Shown: one piece after another, positions 1 through 8,515 of the stretch
Position numbering within the stretch: position 1 is the stretch's first letter
Layout: the number at the start of each line of letters is the position of its first letter
DNA from: Cohnella herbarum
GTDB lineage: Bacteria > Bacillota > Bacilli > Paenibacillales > Paenibacillaceae
Direction of reading: 5' to 3'
Assembly (NCBI RefSeq): GCF_012849095.1
Contig: NZ_CP051680.1
Location: 7,436,001 to 7,500,000 of the forward strand
Length of the DNA stretch: 64,000 nucleotides
Position numbers and translations under genes: made by a program
The notes under the pieces: generated by a model
The model's input: the letters and a program-made list of their open reading frames with translations, nothing else
Told to the model about the DNA's origin: nothing
Databases searched by the model: none

Positions 1-1
1 G

Positions 2-307
2 TATCCGACGGAAGACGTGTTTATCCCGTTAGGAGCGATCATTACCAAGGTTTCAATTTTCATTCCACCGGGATCGATCAAGGCTTCTTACCCGGGTTGG
101 AATTATACAGTGAGTACAAGTGAGGCAAATCCCACAGTGCTTGCTTCGGCAAACCCCGTTCAAGGCGATACAAAGAAAGGCTTTAATACGCAGCAGGAAA
201 CGTTTTTCGTATGCGATACCGATGAGAAAAGACATATCGTATTAACGGCATCCAGCGGTGTTAATGAGATAAAAAAAGGGTACTGTATGATCGAGTACAT
301 GGGATAA
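2..307 (+). CDS. C-terminal end of a pectin-lyase-fold surface protein (5' end outside window)
   Basis: The reading frame is open from the first bases of the window, so only about the last 101 residues are present. They align by eye with the C-terminus of the pectate-lyase-like protein at 5250-6962. Shared features are PLGA near the start of the module, a CDTD-x-KR motif, and the ending KG-x-C-x-IEY-x-G. The two genes therefore encode paralogues with the same C-terminal module, perhaps a beta-rich oligomerisation or binding domain. The catalytic part lies upstream, so substrate and activity cannot be judged. A GTG at 17 is not a credible start, because homology begins before it. Confidence 0.7.
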   Translation, partial: YPTEDVFIPLGAIITKVSIFIPPGSIKASYPGWNYTVSTSEANPTVLASANPVQGDTKKGFNTQQETFFVCDTDEKRHIVLTASSGVNEIKKGYCMIEYMG

Positions 308-317
308 TTTTATTATT

Positions 318-345
318 GTAAAAGCCCGCGGGGGCTTTTTATTTT
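318..345 (+). terminator. Rho-independent terminator
   Basis: An AAAAGCCC / GGGCTTTT stem with a GC-rich loop is followed by T-rich sequence 11 bases after the stop codon of the partial gene. It separates that transcript from the EPS operon starting near 478. Confidence 0.8.
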
Positions 346-353
346 GAAATAAT

Positions 354-446
354 AAATACGAAATGTATCAAAACGACCGCTAATTCACTTGACATGATAC
401 GAAATGTGTCATAAATTATAGAGAGAACCATAGATACGATTCGTAA
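354..446 (+). promoter_or_regulatory. EPS operon promoter with repeated palindromic operator candidates
   Basis: TTGACA at 389-394 and TAAATT at 412-417 are 17 bases apart, a plausible SigA promoter. Two near-identical sites, TACGAAATGTATC (357-369) and TACGAAATGTGTC (398-410), read outward as ATAC-GAAAT-GTAT palindromes. One lies upstream of the -35 element and one fills the spacer. A looser third site, TACGATTCGTA, is at 435-445. This layout suits a dimeric repressor. The cognate regulator is not identifiable in the window. Confidence 0.55.
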
Positions 447-477
447 CATAATAAAGTTTATGTGCTTGAGGGAGGAA

Positions 478-1083
478 ATGGTTTTGTTTAAACCCAAAGA
501 GAGCTTACTGTCGAAATTAAAAGAAGATTTGCGGATGCTTATCGATAAGGAACCATCAAGAATGGATATGTTTAGGGCTGTATTACTAAAGAGAGAATTT
601 CATATTATGATGATTTACCGGCTTTCTCATTTTTTTTATAACCTTAAACTTTCCTATCTGGCGACCGTAATGCAGAGAATCAATATCATGTTCTACGGTG
701 TTGAGATTTCATTCAAAATCAATATTGGCTCTGGTTTTAGAATCAATCACGGTGTTGGAACGGTTATCGGCGATGCTGTCATTCACACAAGTGTAACGGT
801 ATTTCAGAATGTCACGATCGGGGCGAATTATCCGGAGCTGACAAGCTCGAATAAGCCTAAAGGATATCCAACCATTGAAGAGAGAGTCGTGATATTCCCC
901 GGTGCCGTTATAGTTGGACCTATCACGATCGGCAAGAATAGCGTGATTGGGGCAAATGCGGTTATCGTTTCGAATATCCCTCCTGAAAGCGTAATAGCCG
1001 CTCCCAAAGCCGTAGAGATAGGCTCGTCGGCGATAAGCGACATGACGAATTCTGTAGCTTTAATGTCGCAGGTTGCCCAATGA
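478..1083 (+). CDS. Serine acetyltransferase-like hexapeptide-repeat O-acetyltransferase
   Basis: This is a protein of about 200 residues with an N-terminal helical part and a C-terminal left-handed beta-helix. Hexapeptide-like repeats run through VIGDAVIH, VTIGANYP and PITIGKNSVIGANAVI, and the shape resembles serine acetyltransferase (CysE/WcaB type). As the first gene of a polysaccharide operon it more probably transfers an acetyl group from acetyl-CoA to a sugar or repeat unit than makes O-acetylserine. The start is uncertain. GGGAGG at 470-475 is only 2 bases before ATG 478 but 8 bases before an in-frame TTG at 484; an in-frame ATG at 460 has no ribosome binding site. The stop overlaps the next start (ATGA). 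Confidence 0.75.
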   Translation: MVLFKPKESLLSKLKEDLRMLIDKEPSRMDMFRAVLLKREFHIMMIYRLSHFFYNLKLSYLATVMQRINIMFYGVEISFKINIGSGFRINHGVGTVIGDAVIHTSVTVFQNVTIGANYPELTSSNKPKGYPTIEERVVIFPGAVIVGPITIGKNSVIGANAVIVSNIPPESVIAAPKAVEIGSSAISDMTNSVALMSQVAQ

Positions 1084-2651
1084 GTACTAGGGCGATTTTT
1101 ACAGGGGCTTTCATTCTCTTCGTCGGTAATATTCTAAGTAGCGTACTCGGGTTGACGCGTGAAGTTCTCAATGCCGCATATTATGGTGCCAATGTCGATA
1201 TGGATTCTTATTTATTTGCGAATACGATTCCTTCCTTCATTCTTACCTTTATCGGCGGAGTGTTCATGGCGGGGTTTATCCCATTGTTTATAAAGAAAAG
1301 AGTCGAACATAGCGCGGAAGAAGCATCATATATGTTCAGCAACTCCATAAACGTTATTCTAATAGTCGTCATCTTGCTAACAGGTCTATGCTATTGGTTT
1401 AGTGGTCCGCTAGCTTCCTTTTTCGCATCGGATTCCGCAAACCAAGAACAGATTCAGAAGCTATTATGGATATTACTTCCCAGTATTTTGTTTTTCGGAC
1501 TTTCCTATTCGCAATCCGCCGTGCTGAACAGTCTTAACCATTTTACAATACCAGCTTTTCTTACAGTAATGAATAACGTCGTCGTTATCGTATTCATGAT
1601 TGTCTTGAATCGTTGGATCGGTATTACATCCATTGCGATTGGTTTCGTTGTAGGAACAGTGCTTCAAGTTATCGTCCAATGGCCGATGATGAAAAGATTA
1701 GGTGTCAGGTATAAGCTATACCTGAATTTCAAGGATAAAGATCTAAAGAAACTGCTAGTTTTGGCCATACCTATTATTGGTATTGGCGTTATTGATCAAT
1801 GTCTTGTGTTAGCTACTCGTTTTTTCTCATCCAACCTCTCCCCAGGGAGCGCATCTGCGCTTAATTATGCGAATCGTATAATTATGTTGCCCGTCACTTT
1901 GTTTGGGACAGCGCTGGTTAGCGCAATCTATCCGTCCGTGGTAAGAGCATTGGCAGAGAAAAATATTAGAGAATACAACACGATGGTGTCCACGTCTGTT
2001 AAGAGTTTATTACTTCTCGTCACCCCGGTGATGCTGATCTGTATGGCTTTCGCTCCTAACATTATTAACGCGTTATTGGAAAGAGGAGCATTCGATCAGG
2101 CCGCGACACACAAGACAGCCATTTCATTTATGATTCTTTCACTAGGGATTATGGTCATTCCCATTCGCGAATTTTTCACTAGGCTTATGTTCGGTCAGGA
2201 GAATATTAGAACTCCGCTGATTGCTTCTTGTATTTACTTAAGCACTTTTATTGCAGGCTGCATCCTCTTGGTTCCAAGCCTCCAGTATATCGGAATCGCG
2301 GTTGCAACATCGGTTGCCATGGTCATCTCATTTATGTTCACTTTATTCACATATGTTCGAAAAAATAAAAATCACAAAGTGGATATTTCTGTTGTTTATC
2401 TTCTTAAAATTTTCATTTCTTCCGTATTAGCGACGCTGATCGCGCTCTCCATCCGCGAAGGTGCTCTAAGGCTATTGAACATGGAGGGAACGAATGTACT
2501 CATAACGGTCTTCTGTTTAGTGACGGGTATGGTATTTTATTTTATCATCGTAAAATTGCTAAGAATTCAAGAAGTCGAATTCGTATTTAACAAGTTATCT
2601 GCCAAGTTCCATTGGAAAAGAAGCAGCGGGACGGTCAAGGCGAACGGATAA
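1080..2651 (+). CDS. MurJ/MviN-type lipid-linked oligosaccharide flippase (Wzx role)
   Basis: A 523-residue polytopic membrane protein of the MOP exporter superfamily. The N-terminus (GNILSSVLGLTREVLNAAYYG) and a run of about 13-14 hydrophobic segments match the MurJ branch. MurJ proteins move undecaprenyl-linked intermediates across the membrane. Its place between an acetyltransferase and a Wzy-like polymerase suggests it flips an exopolysaccharide repeat unit here, rather than being the housekeeping lipid II flippase. It overlaps the acetyltransferase by 4 bases, so the two are probably translationally coupled. Family confidence is high; the polysaccharide substrate is inferred from context. 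Confidence 0.8.
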   Translation: MSTRAIFTGAFILFVGNILSSVLGLTREVLNAAYYGANVDMDSYLFANTIPSFILTFIGGVFMAGFIPLFIKKRVEHSAEEASYMFSNSINVILIVVILLTGLCYWFSGPLASFFASDSANQEQIQKLLWILLPSILFFGLSYSQSAVLNSLNHFTIPAFLTVMNNVVVIVFMIVLNRWIGITSIAIGFVVGTVLQVIVQWPMMKRLGVRYKLYLNFKDKDLKKLLVLAIPIIGIGVIDQCLVLATRFFSSNLSPGSASALNYANRIIMLPVTLFGTALVSAIYPSVVRALAEKNIREYNTMVSTSVKSLLLLVTPVMLICMAFAPNIINALLERGAFDQAATHKTAISFMILSLGIMVIPIREFFTRLMFGQENIRTPLIASCIYLSTFIAGCILLVPSLQYIGIAVATSVAMVISFMFTLFTYVRKNKNHKVDISVVYLLKIFISSVLATLIALSIREGALRLLNMEGTNVLITVFCLVTGMVFYFIIVKLLRIQEVEFVFNKLSAKFHWKRSSGTVKANG

Positions 2652-2694
2652 ACAATCCTTGAACCACTGCACTACGATTGAAGGGGACATCATC

Positions 2695-3897
2695 GTGAAG
2701 ATATTATTTTTATCATGGGCATATCCGAAAGATAATACTCCATATCTTGGTATTTGGGCTCACCAGCAAGCGTTAGCACTCAAAGCCAAGGGAGTGGATG
2801 TGGAAGTAGTCAACGCGGTGCCATATATCCCCCAAGCTTTTGGAGTTCTATCTAAGAAGATAAGAGAATATGCCCATATTCCAAAACAAGAAGACTACGA
2901 GGGCATTAAAGTTTACCATCCCCGATTATTTAGAACAAAACCTCAAGCGCTGCTGGACAACCTGTTGTTTCATTTCTTAGGCTTCCAATCCCGATTTATT
3001 GCAGCTTCAATTAGCCGCGAGATCGATCTTGATCAATTCCAAATCATTCATGCTCACAACCTATACCCCGATGGGGTACTTGCGTACAGGTTAAGTAAAC
3101 GATTTGGTATTCCTTACGTGTTAACATTGCACGACGTGGATAAGTATAATCGATTCCCGGAAAATGGATGGCTAAAATCGGTCTCGAGGAAGATTATTGC
3201 GGGGGCAGAAAAGGTGTTTGCGGTTAGTCACAAGGTCAAGAATAATATTTCTCCCTATGTCAATCATGACCGGATGGACATTTTGTATAATACATTCTGG
3301 ACGGCAGAGAGGACGATCAATCGTCCTCAGGAATATAACATTGTAATAATAGCATCGCTGATTGAAAGGAAAGGCGTACACATCCTTCTTCAAGCTTACG
3401 CAAGAATTGTAAAGAAATATTCGGAGTATAAGCTCATTATCATCGGTAACGGGGATTATTACGATTCTTTGAAGACACTCGCCTGGAGTTTAGGCATTGG
3501 TGAGAAGGTGTTATTCAAGGGAACTCTATCTCATCCAGAAGCGATGGAGGAACTGGCTACTGCATCGATATTCTGCCTGCCCAGTTGGGATGAGGCGTTC
3601 GGTGTCGTCTATGCGGAAGCTATGTCTTTTGGAATTCCGATTATAGGCTGTAAAGGGGAGGGGATCGCGGATATTATCTCCGATCGAGTGAACGGTCTTC
3701 TCGTCGAATCTAACAATGTGAGTGATTTGGAACAAGCCTTGAACGAACTCATTCAGAACCCTGAGCGTACACGACAAATTGGAATAGCGGGCAAAGAAAA
3801 AATAAGAGAGTTGCATCCCGATCAGTTTGGAAATAAATTAGTTTCGATTTATCACTACATCATAAGTGTCGCCGGAAGGAGCACGTCTGATGCTTAG
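2695..3897 (+). CDS. GT4-family glycosyltransferase
   Basis: About 400 residues with the GT-B fold pattern of family 4. The N-terminal Rossmann-like half (ILFLSWAYPKDN, IIHAHNLYPDGV) is followed by a C-terminal nucleotide-sugar half with the E-x7-E-type region FCLPSWDEAFGVVYAEAMSF. It probably adds a sugar from a nucleotide donor to the lipid-linked repeat unit on the cytoplasmic side. The start is taken as GTG 2695, because AAGGGG at 2681-2686 sits 8 bases upstream. A longer form from TTG 2659 has no such site. It lies directly behind the flippase and overlaps the polymerase gene. Confidence 0.85.
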   Translation: MKILFLSWAYPKDNTPYLGIWAHQQALALKAKGVDVEVVNAVPYIPQAFGVLSKKIREYAHIPKQEDYEGIKVYHPRLFRTKPQALLDNLLFHFLGFQSRFIAASISREIDLDQFQIIHAHNLYPDGVLAYRLSKRFGIPYVLTLHDVDKYNRFPENGWLKSVSRKIIAGAEKVFAVSHKVKNNISPYVNHDRMDILYNTFWTAERTINRPQEYNIVIIASLIERKGVHILLQAYARIVKKYSEYKLIIIGNGDYYDSLKTLAWSLGIGEKVLFKGTLSHPEAMEELATASIFCLPSWDEAFGVVYAEAMSFGIPIIGCKGEGIADIISDRVNGLLVESNNVSDLEQALNELIQNPERTRQIGIAGKEKIRELHPDQFGNKLVSIYHYIISVAGRSTSDA

Positions 3898-5257
3898 AGT
3901 TTACGGTCTAATTTGTTTCACACTTACCAATGCGGTTTTTTGCTATCTGTATACGGACTCAGTGGGGTCATCGCTTGTGTTGATATCATTTTTTCTGAAC
4001 TTATTGTGTATTGCCATCGGATTGAATCAATCTGTCCGGAATAAACAGCTTAACTTAGATACGATCATTTGGGTGTTCGTATATATGTTCTTTTTCCTTG
4101 CTCCGATAGTTCAGATTAATTATGCTGAATATTTCCCCAACTCTCTTCCTATAACTAAATCTGATATTCTTAGAGCAAACTCGCTTCTATTTCTATGGAA
4201 TATCATATATTTGTTGTTTAGGAGACAGTCACAAGTAATTAAGGTAAGCGAGAGCACCGATAACAAGGCAGTGCTTTCTTTCGTCAATAATTATGTGAGA
4301 ACAGGATATTTCCTAGCGGCGTTATCAATAGCCACAGTTACGTTTGCCCGCTTCAAGCTTGGTTTCTTTTTCGGAGACGCAGATTATTCCACATTGATTT
4401 CTAACAAATCGATTTTGCTCTTAGTTAATATCAGCGTTCAAGGAGCAGTGTTCGCGAATTGGCTTTTCTCGTTTAATACTTGGAAACGAAAGGGGAATAT
4501 AGCGAATTTCATATATGTGCTAGTTTCTTCAATAATTGCTATATACCAATTAAGTCCTTTTAACACGAATCGATCATACATCGGGTTCTGTATCATCGTA
4601 ATCGTGTACCTCTACTACAGTCAGAAAATTAATCCCAGTCGGTTCTTGTGGATCATTTTTTCCGGGCTGTTGTTCATCTTTCCTATAATGAATAATTTCC
4701 GATACGGATTCCAAAATTTCGAGATGCCCTCCTTGTACCATTTAATGTTCGACCAGCTAACAGAACTGCATTTCGATGCATACTCAAATCTCATTGCGAC
4801 CTTTCATTATGTGAATGCCAATGGATTTGCATACGGATATCAGATGCTTGGCGTGTTGTTCTTCTTTGTTCCGCGTAATATTTGGTCAGGAAAACCACTA
4901 AGTTCAGGTGAAGCTGTTGGTAATTTCATATCTACGAGATTCGAAATGAATTTCACTAATATCTCGAATCCCATTCCTAGTGAATTTTACATTAACTTTG
5001 GATGGTTTGGCATATTCTTAGGTGCATATTTGATATCAAAATTCGTCAATAGGTTAGAATCGGATGCGATTACGGACCGGTATACGCATGCATTAATAGC
5101 AGGTTACTTGTTTGTCATATACCGGGGAGATCTAATGAATGCTTTTGCGTACTGTTTTGGAACTTACGTCATTATGGTCATCGTTCCTAAAGCTATTTTC
5201 AGGTTGAGTAAGCAGTCGATACCATTACAGCCTGTTAGGAGACTTCATAATGGATAA
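3890..5257 (+). CDS. O-antigen/EPS polymerase-like membrane protein (Wzy type)
   Basis: About 455 residues with some ten to twelve hydrophobic helices and a large polar loop in the C-terminal half (around SGKPLSSGEAVGNF and the conserved-looking PIPSEFYINFGWFG). This is the usual profile of oligosaccharide repeat-unit polymerases, which are recognised by topology more than sequence. It would polymerise flipped repeat units outside the membrane. ATG 3890 is chosen because GGAAGGA at 3874-3880 precedes it by 9 bases. A GTG at 3866 is also in frame. It overlaps the upstream and downstream genes by 8 bases each, so it belongs to the same operon. Confidence 0.75.
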   Translation: MLRVYGLICFTLTNAVFCYLYTDSVGSSLVLISFFLNLLCIAIGLNQSVRNKQLNLDTIIWVFVYMFFFLAPIVQINYAEYFPNSLPITKSDILRANSLLFLWNIIYLLFRRQSQVIKVSESTDNKAVLSFVNNYVRTGYFLAALSIATVTFARFKLGFFFGDADYSTLISNKSILLLVNISVQGAVFANWLFSFNTWKRKGNIANFIYVLVSSIIAIYQLSPFNTNRSYIGFCIIVIVYLYYSQKINPSRFLWIIFSGLLFIFPIMNNFRYGFQNFEMPSLYHLMFDQLTELHFDAYSNLIATFHYVNANGFAYGYQMLGVLFFFVPRNIWSGKPLSSGEAVGNFISTRFEMNFTNISNPIPSEFYINFGWFGIFLGAYLISKFVNRLESDAITDRYTHALIAGYLFVIYRGDLMNAFAYCFGTYVIMVIVPKAIFRLSKQSIPLQPVRRLHNG

Positions 5258-6962
5258 ATCAAAGATAGGAAGAAGAGAGTTCCTAGTTGGAGTTGCAGCA
5301 AGCATTGTTGGTTTAGTATCCGGAGGAGTCTTAGGCGGACGTGTTTTCACCCGGGAACCGGCCTTACAGAACGTCATCGTCGAGTCCACGAACCAGAGTC
5401 CATCTTGGATTAATGTGGTGGACTTCGGGGCTGACCCTACAGGGGTTAAGGATAGCAGCAATGCATTCATTCGAGCGATTCGTCATGTGGAAAACTCGAT
5501 CGCTGCTAATCCTGCCTCACTTGCGTTAGGAAACAATACTGCTCGGGGAAGAGTTAAGTTATACGTTCCAGAAGGATGTTACATTATTCGCAAGCCGGAT
5601 GCTTTGATGTCTAGAACCTTACGAAAGAAGACATTGGGCTTCGTCATTCAAGGTGCCGGAAGAGGGTTGACACAGATTTATTATTTGAATGAGTCATCTG
5701 GAAAATATTTACTTAGCAATAGCGATGCATGGTTGGGTATTAGCGTTTCTGATATCGAATTTATATCGAAAAATGGAAAAAATAACTTTATGTATTCTTA
5801 TTCCGAAGGGGCGGCACAAAACTATACGTTTGAAAGGTGTATGTGGAGCGGCAATTGGAACTATGTGTTTCGTCTAGAAGGGACCAACAACAACAGCGAA
5901 ATGACATGGTACCACTGTAATTTCTCCGGCACTGTTAATGCGGCCTTGTATGTGCCTGCGGATAAAGGTTCTGACCAATTCCTGAATTATAACTTTTTCT
6001 CTTGTCAATTCGAAGTGGAGGAAGGAGATTATCTGGTATTAGAGAAAGGAGGGAATGTTAATCTTTGGGGCGGTAGCATAATGCATTACGATGAGACTAA
6101 GGGGGGGACGTTCTTTAAGTTAAAGAACGGAAGCCATCATGGAGGTGTGGAACGATTCTCTTGCATTGGAGCGAGATTCGAACATCGGAATAAAAATAGT
6201 AAGCTTATCGAATGCGAGTGGAATGACGGTACGGTATCCTTCATTAGCTGTGATATGTCTTCGCAAGCCTTTCAATTGGAACCGTCAGTGAATGCGATAT
6301 TTAGATCTATTAACCAAAAGATGCCAACGATCATTTTTCAAAGTTGCATCCTTATGGGTATGCATGAATACCGCTATCTATCTCGCTCATGGGCAACCCC
6401 GCATAATGTCACATACCTGAGCTGTGAATTTGCCCATGGACTGATGGCTGATCAATTCATCGTATATACCATGGAAGAACAATCGCTAGAGGAGTTTAGC
6501 GCTGGACGTCCTTCTATTAAGTTTCTTAATTGCAGAAGCATCCATGCTACCCATGAAACAGGGTTTTATGATTCCGATCACGGTTATCAATATAACAATC
6601 GCGCAATGTTAACTAAGAAGGTCATCAGTGTTAAAAGCTCGTTTGGAGCGTTACCTTATAAAGGAGAAGCTGAAACCTTTCAACTGCCGCTCGGTGCATT
6701 GATCCTCAATGTGAAATTTATAAGCAAACCAGACTCGGTAAAAAGCCAATCGAAAGCAGAATATTGGGTTGAAACCTCCGAGAATCAGCCTACTCGAATA
6801 GCCGAAGTTTATGCTGAACAAGCCAGTCATGGCTTTACCGCTGATTCCAATCCCTTATTTGAATGCGATACAGATCCGAAACGTAAGCTGCGTCTTTGTT
6901 CCGGTTCTCAAGTAGATGAGCGTAATGCGAAAGGATTATGCTTGATTGAGTACATAGGATGA
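5250..6962 (+). CDS. Twin-arginine-signal pectin-lyase-fold (parallel beta-helix) protein
   Basis: A 570-residue protein starting with a Tat-like signal, GRREFLVG followed by a hydrophobic stretch (residues 7-30). The mature part begins with INVVDFGADPTGVKDSSNAF, the hallmark of the pectate-lyase-3 / tailspike-like beta-helix family. Many later segments look like helix rungs. The last ~95 residues match the partial protein at 2-307. It may cleave, epimerise or bind the exopolysaccharide at the cell surface; no catalytic residues can be assigned by eye. It overlaps the polymerase by 8 bases. The Tat signal fits the tatA/tatC genes at 39.8-41 kb, but export by Tat is inference. Confidence 0.75.
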   Translation: MDKSKIGRREFLVGVAASIVGLVSGGVLGGRVFTREPALQNVIVESTNQSPSWINVVDFGADPTGVKDSSNAFIRAIRHVENSIAANPASLALGNNTARGRVKLYVPEGCYIIRKPDALMSRTLRKKTLGFVIQGAGRGLTQIYYLNESSGKYLLSNSDAWLGISVSDIEFISKNGKNNFMYSYSEGAAQNYTFERCMWSGNWNYVFRLEGTNNNSEMTWYHCNFSGTVNAALYVPADKGSDQFLNYNFFSCQFEVEEGDYLVLEKGGNVNLWGGSIMHYDETKGGTFFKLKNGSHHGGVERFSCIGARFEHRNKNSKLIECEWNDGTVSFISCDMSSQAFQLEPSVNAIFRSINQKMPTIIFQSCILMGMHEYRYLSRSWATPHNVTYLSCEFAHGLMADQFIVYTMEEQSLEEFSAGRPSIKFLNCRSIHATHETGFYDSDHGYQYNNRAMLTKKVISVKSSFGALPYKGEAETFQLPLGALILNVKFISKPDSVKSQSKAEYWVETSENQPTRIAEVYAEQASHGFTADSNPLFECDTDPKRKLRLCSGSQVDERNAKGLCLIEYIG

Positions 6963-6990
6963 GTATTAACATTGTGCAGGAGGAAATGAT

Positions 6991-8145
6991 ATGCGCATGT
7001 TTGAGAGTAAAATCCTAATTCCTATATTTGTAATCTTCGTTGTCATCGGCGCTATGGCTTATTACGGAGATAAACTCTCCAAAGTGAAAGAACAAAAGAA
7101 TATTGATGAAGATAAACAACTCTTGAGGAGGCTTTCTTCAAGTATCGAGCAAAAATCCAATCTTACGGTATACGATAAATTGAGACAGGGTAAGGCAATC
7201 CGATATTTGGTTATTGGGGATAGCATCGGACAGAGCGATGGGGCTTCCGAGGGGAATCAATGGTTCAGTTTATTGAATCAATCTTTAAGGGATAAATATG
7301 AAGTAGTCCCATTCATGAATCGAATCACAATGGGCGGCGCGGTAGTGCTGGCTGGTTGGATCGATTATATCGAGAAAATTCCCAAGAAACCCGAGGGGTA
7401 TGACATTGTATTTATCTGTTACGGACAGAATGATCAGGGTTCATTAAAGGAAGAAGAATTCGGTGCAATCTATGAAAATCTTGTTCGGCGTATTAAGCAA
7501 GATAACCCATTTGCTGAGATTGTCACTATCGTGGAAAGTAGTCTGCAATCGGATAGTTATCCGGATATCATCAAATCCATATCGGTTCATTACCAGCTCA
7601 TTAACGTAGACACGAGGCAAGCATATAGGGATTCTGGATTTTCAATTGATTCATTAACAATAGACGGTGTGCACCCCAACGATCAAGGTTATAAATTATA
7701 CGCTGAGCAGATCTTTGATTCGATTAACCGTCAATATGATTCAGGAAAGCGAATTGCCCCACTAAAGGATTCGTTAATCTATGTCAATTCTTCCTTCACG
7801 ACAGGTCAAACATTCACTGAATGGGATTCCTTAAATGGATTCTTTAAGAGCGGAGGTTCTCTTATCGGCAATTCTTCAGGATTCTCCGCAGAAAGCGAAT
7901 TTGAAGGGGAATTTCTTGGCCTATCCTATATAACTGATCCTAATGGCGGGGTTCTGAATGTTTATATCGATGGAGAATTACGGAAACAAATCAATACTCG
8001 GTTGGATTTTGTTGTGAATTGGAAGAGTCTTGTCGTCAACGGACTAACCAAAGGTAAACATCGTTTGAAAGTGGAGATTGCTCCGCAAGTAAGCTCTAGT
8101 TCTCAAGGTACCTTTGCAAATATTGTTGGTTTCATTAGTAACTAA
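6991..8145 (+). CDS. Membrane-anchored SGNH/GDSL hydrolase
   Basis: A 384-residue protein with an N-terminal transmembrane segment (about residues 7-25) and an SGNH esterase domain. Block I is GDS with Ser78, block III is GQND at 145-148, and the catalytic Asp/His pair is DGVH at 225-228. A C-terminal beta-rich domain (residues 270-384) looks like a carbohydrate-binding jelly roll. It probably removes or transfers acyl groups on the extracellular polysaccharide, complementing the acetyltransferase at 478. AGGAGG at 6979-6984 sits 6 bases before ATG 6991. It is the last gene of the EPS operon. Confidence 0.8.
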   Translation: MRMFESKILIPIFVIFVVIGAMAYYGDKLSKVKEQKNIDEDKQLLRRLSSSIEQKSNLTVYDKLRQGKAIRYLVIGDSIGQSDGASEGNQWFSLLNQSLRDKYEVVPFMNRITMGGAVVLAGWIDYIEKIPKKPEGYDIVFICYGQNDQGSLKEEEFGAIYENLVRRIKQDNPFAEIVTIVESSLQSDSYPDIIKSISVHYQLINVDTRQAYRDSGFSIDSLTIDGVHPNDQGYKLYAEQIFDSINRQYDSGKRIAPLKDSLIYVNSSFTTGQTFTEWDSLNGFFKSGGSLIGNSSGFSAESEFEGEFLGLSYITDPNGGVLNVYIDGELRKQINTRLDFVVNWKSLVVNGLTKGKHRLKVEIAPQVSSSSQGTFANIVGFISN

Positions 8146-8492
8146 ATTGACTTGCCGCAATCCCTATGTCATTGCAGGGCAGGACTAAAGTAACTACTAC
8201 AACCGCAATGACTGAAAATTGTGGTTATTTGCTGTTGAATTGTGACCTCTAGAAGATGTAATCATAACTGCATCTATTCAGAGCTAGAGCTGAAAGTCTT
8301 CTTGAAAAATAGTGAGGGACCATACATACGAACGTATTGATCGGAGTTGTGGTCCCTTGCTCGGGTGTTTGGTCGGCGGTAGATCGAGCCGATGCGTTAT
8401 GCTTGTTGACGGAGTGGTAGGCCTTATCTCAATCGTTCGAAGGAAGTTTGAGATCAAATACTTACATAGTTAATCGTAAGAAGCAGGCGGAC
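8146..8492. other. Intergenic region with several hairpins, no gene seen
   Basis: No credible coding frame was found. AACCGCAAT / ATTGTGGTT (8201-8226) is a weak stem after the EPS operon. AGGGACCA (8315-8322) and TGGTCCCT (8350-8357) enclose a second small stem, ATACG-AA-CGTAT. ATCTCAA / TTGAGAT (8426-8455) is a third. They could be an untranslated RNA or stacked terminators; I do not recognise a known family. Confidence 0.4.
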
Positions 8493-8515
8493 TCAAACCG
8501 CCTGCTTCGTTTTCT
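8480..8515 (+). terminator. Terminator overlapping the bactofilin 3' end
   Basis: A perfect 11-bp stem, GAAGCAGGCGG / CCGCCTGCTTC, is followed by GTTTTCTT on the plus strand. The loop holds the stop codon of the minus-strand bactofilin gene, and one arm encodes its last residues. Confidence 0.7.

Noticed and set aside
8315..8357. Known riboswitch or T-box at the hairpin region after the EPS operon
   Set aside because: The stem is clear, but no conserved aptamer segment could be recognised.
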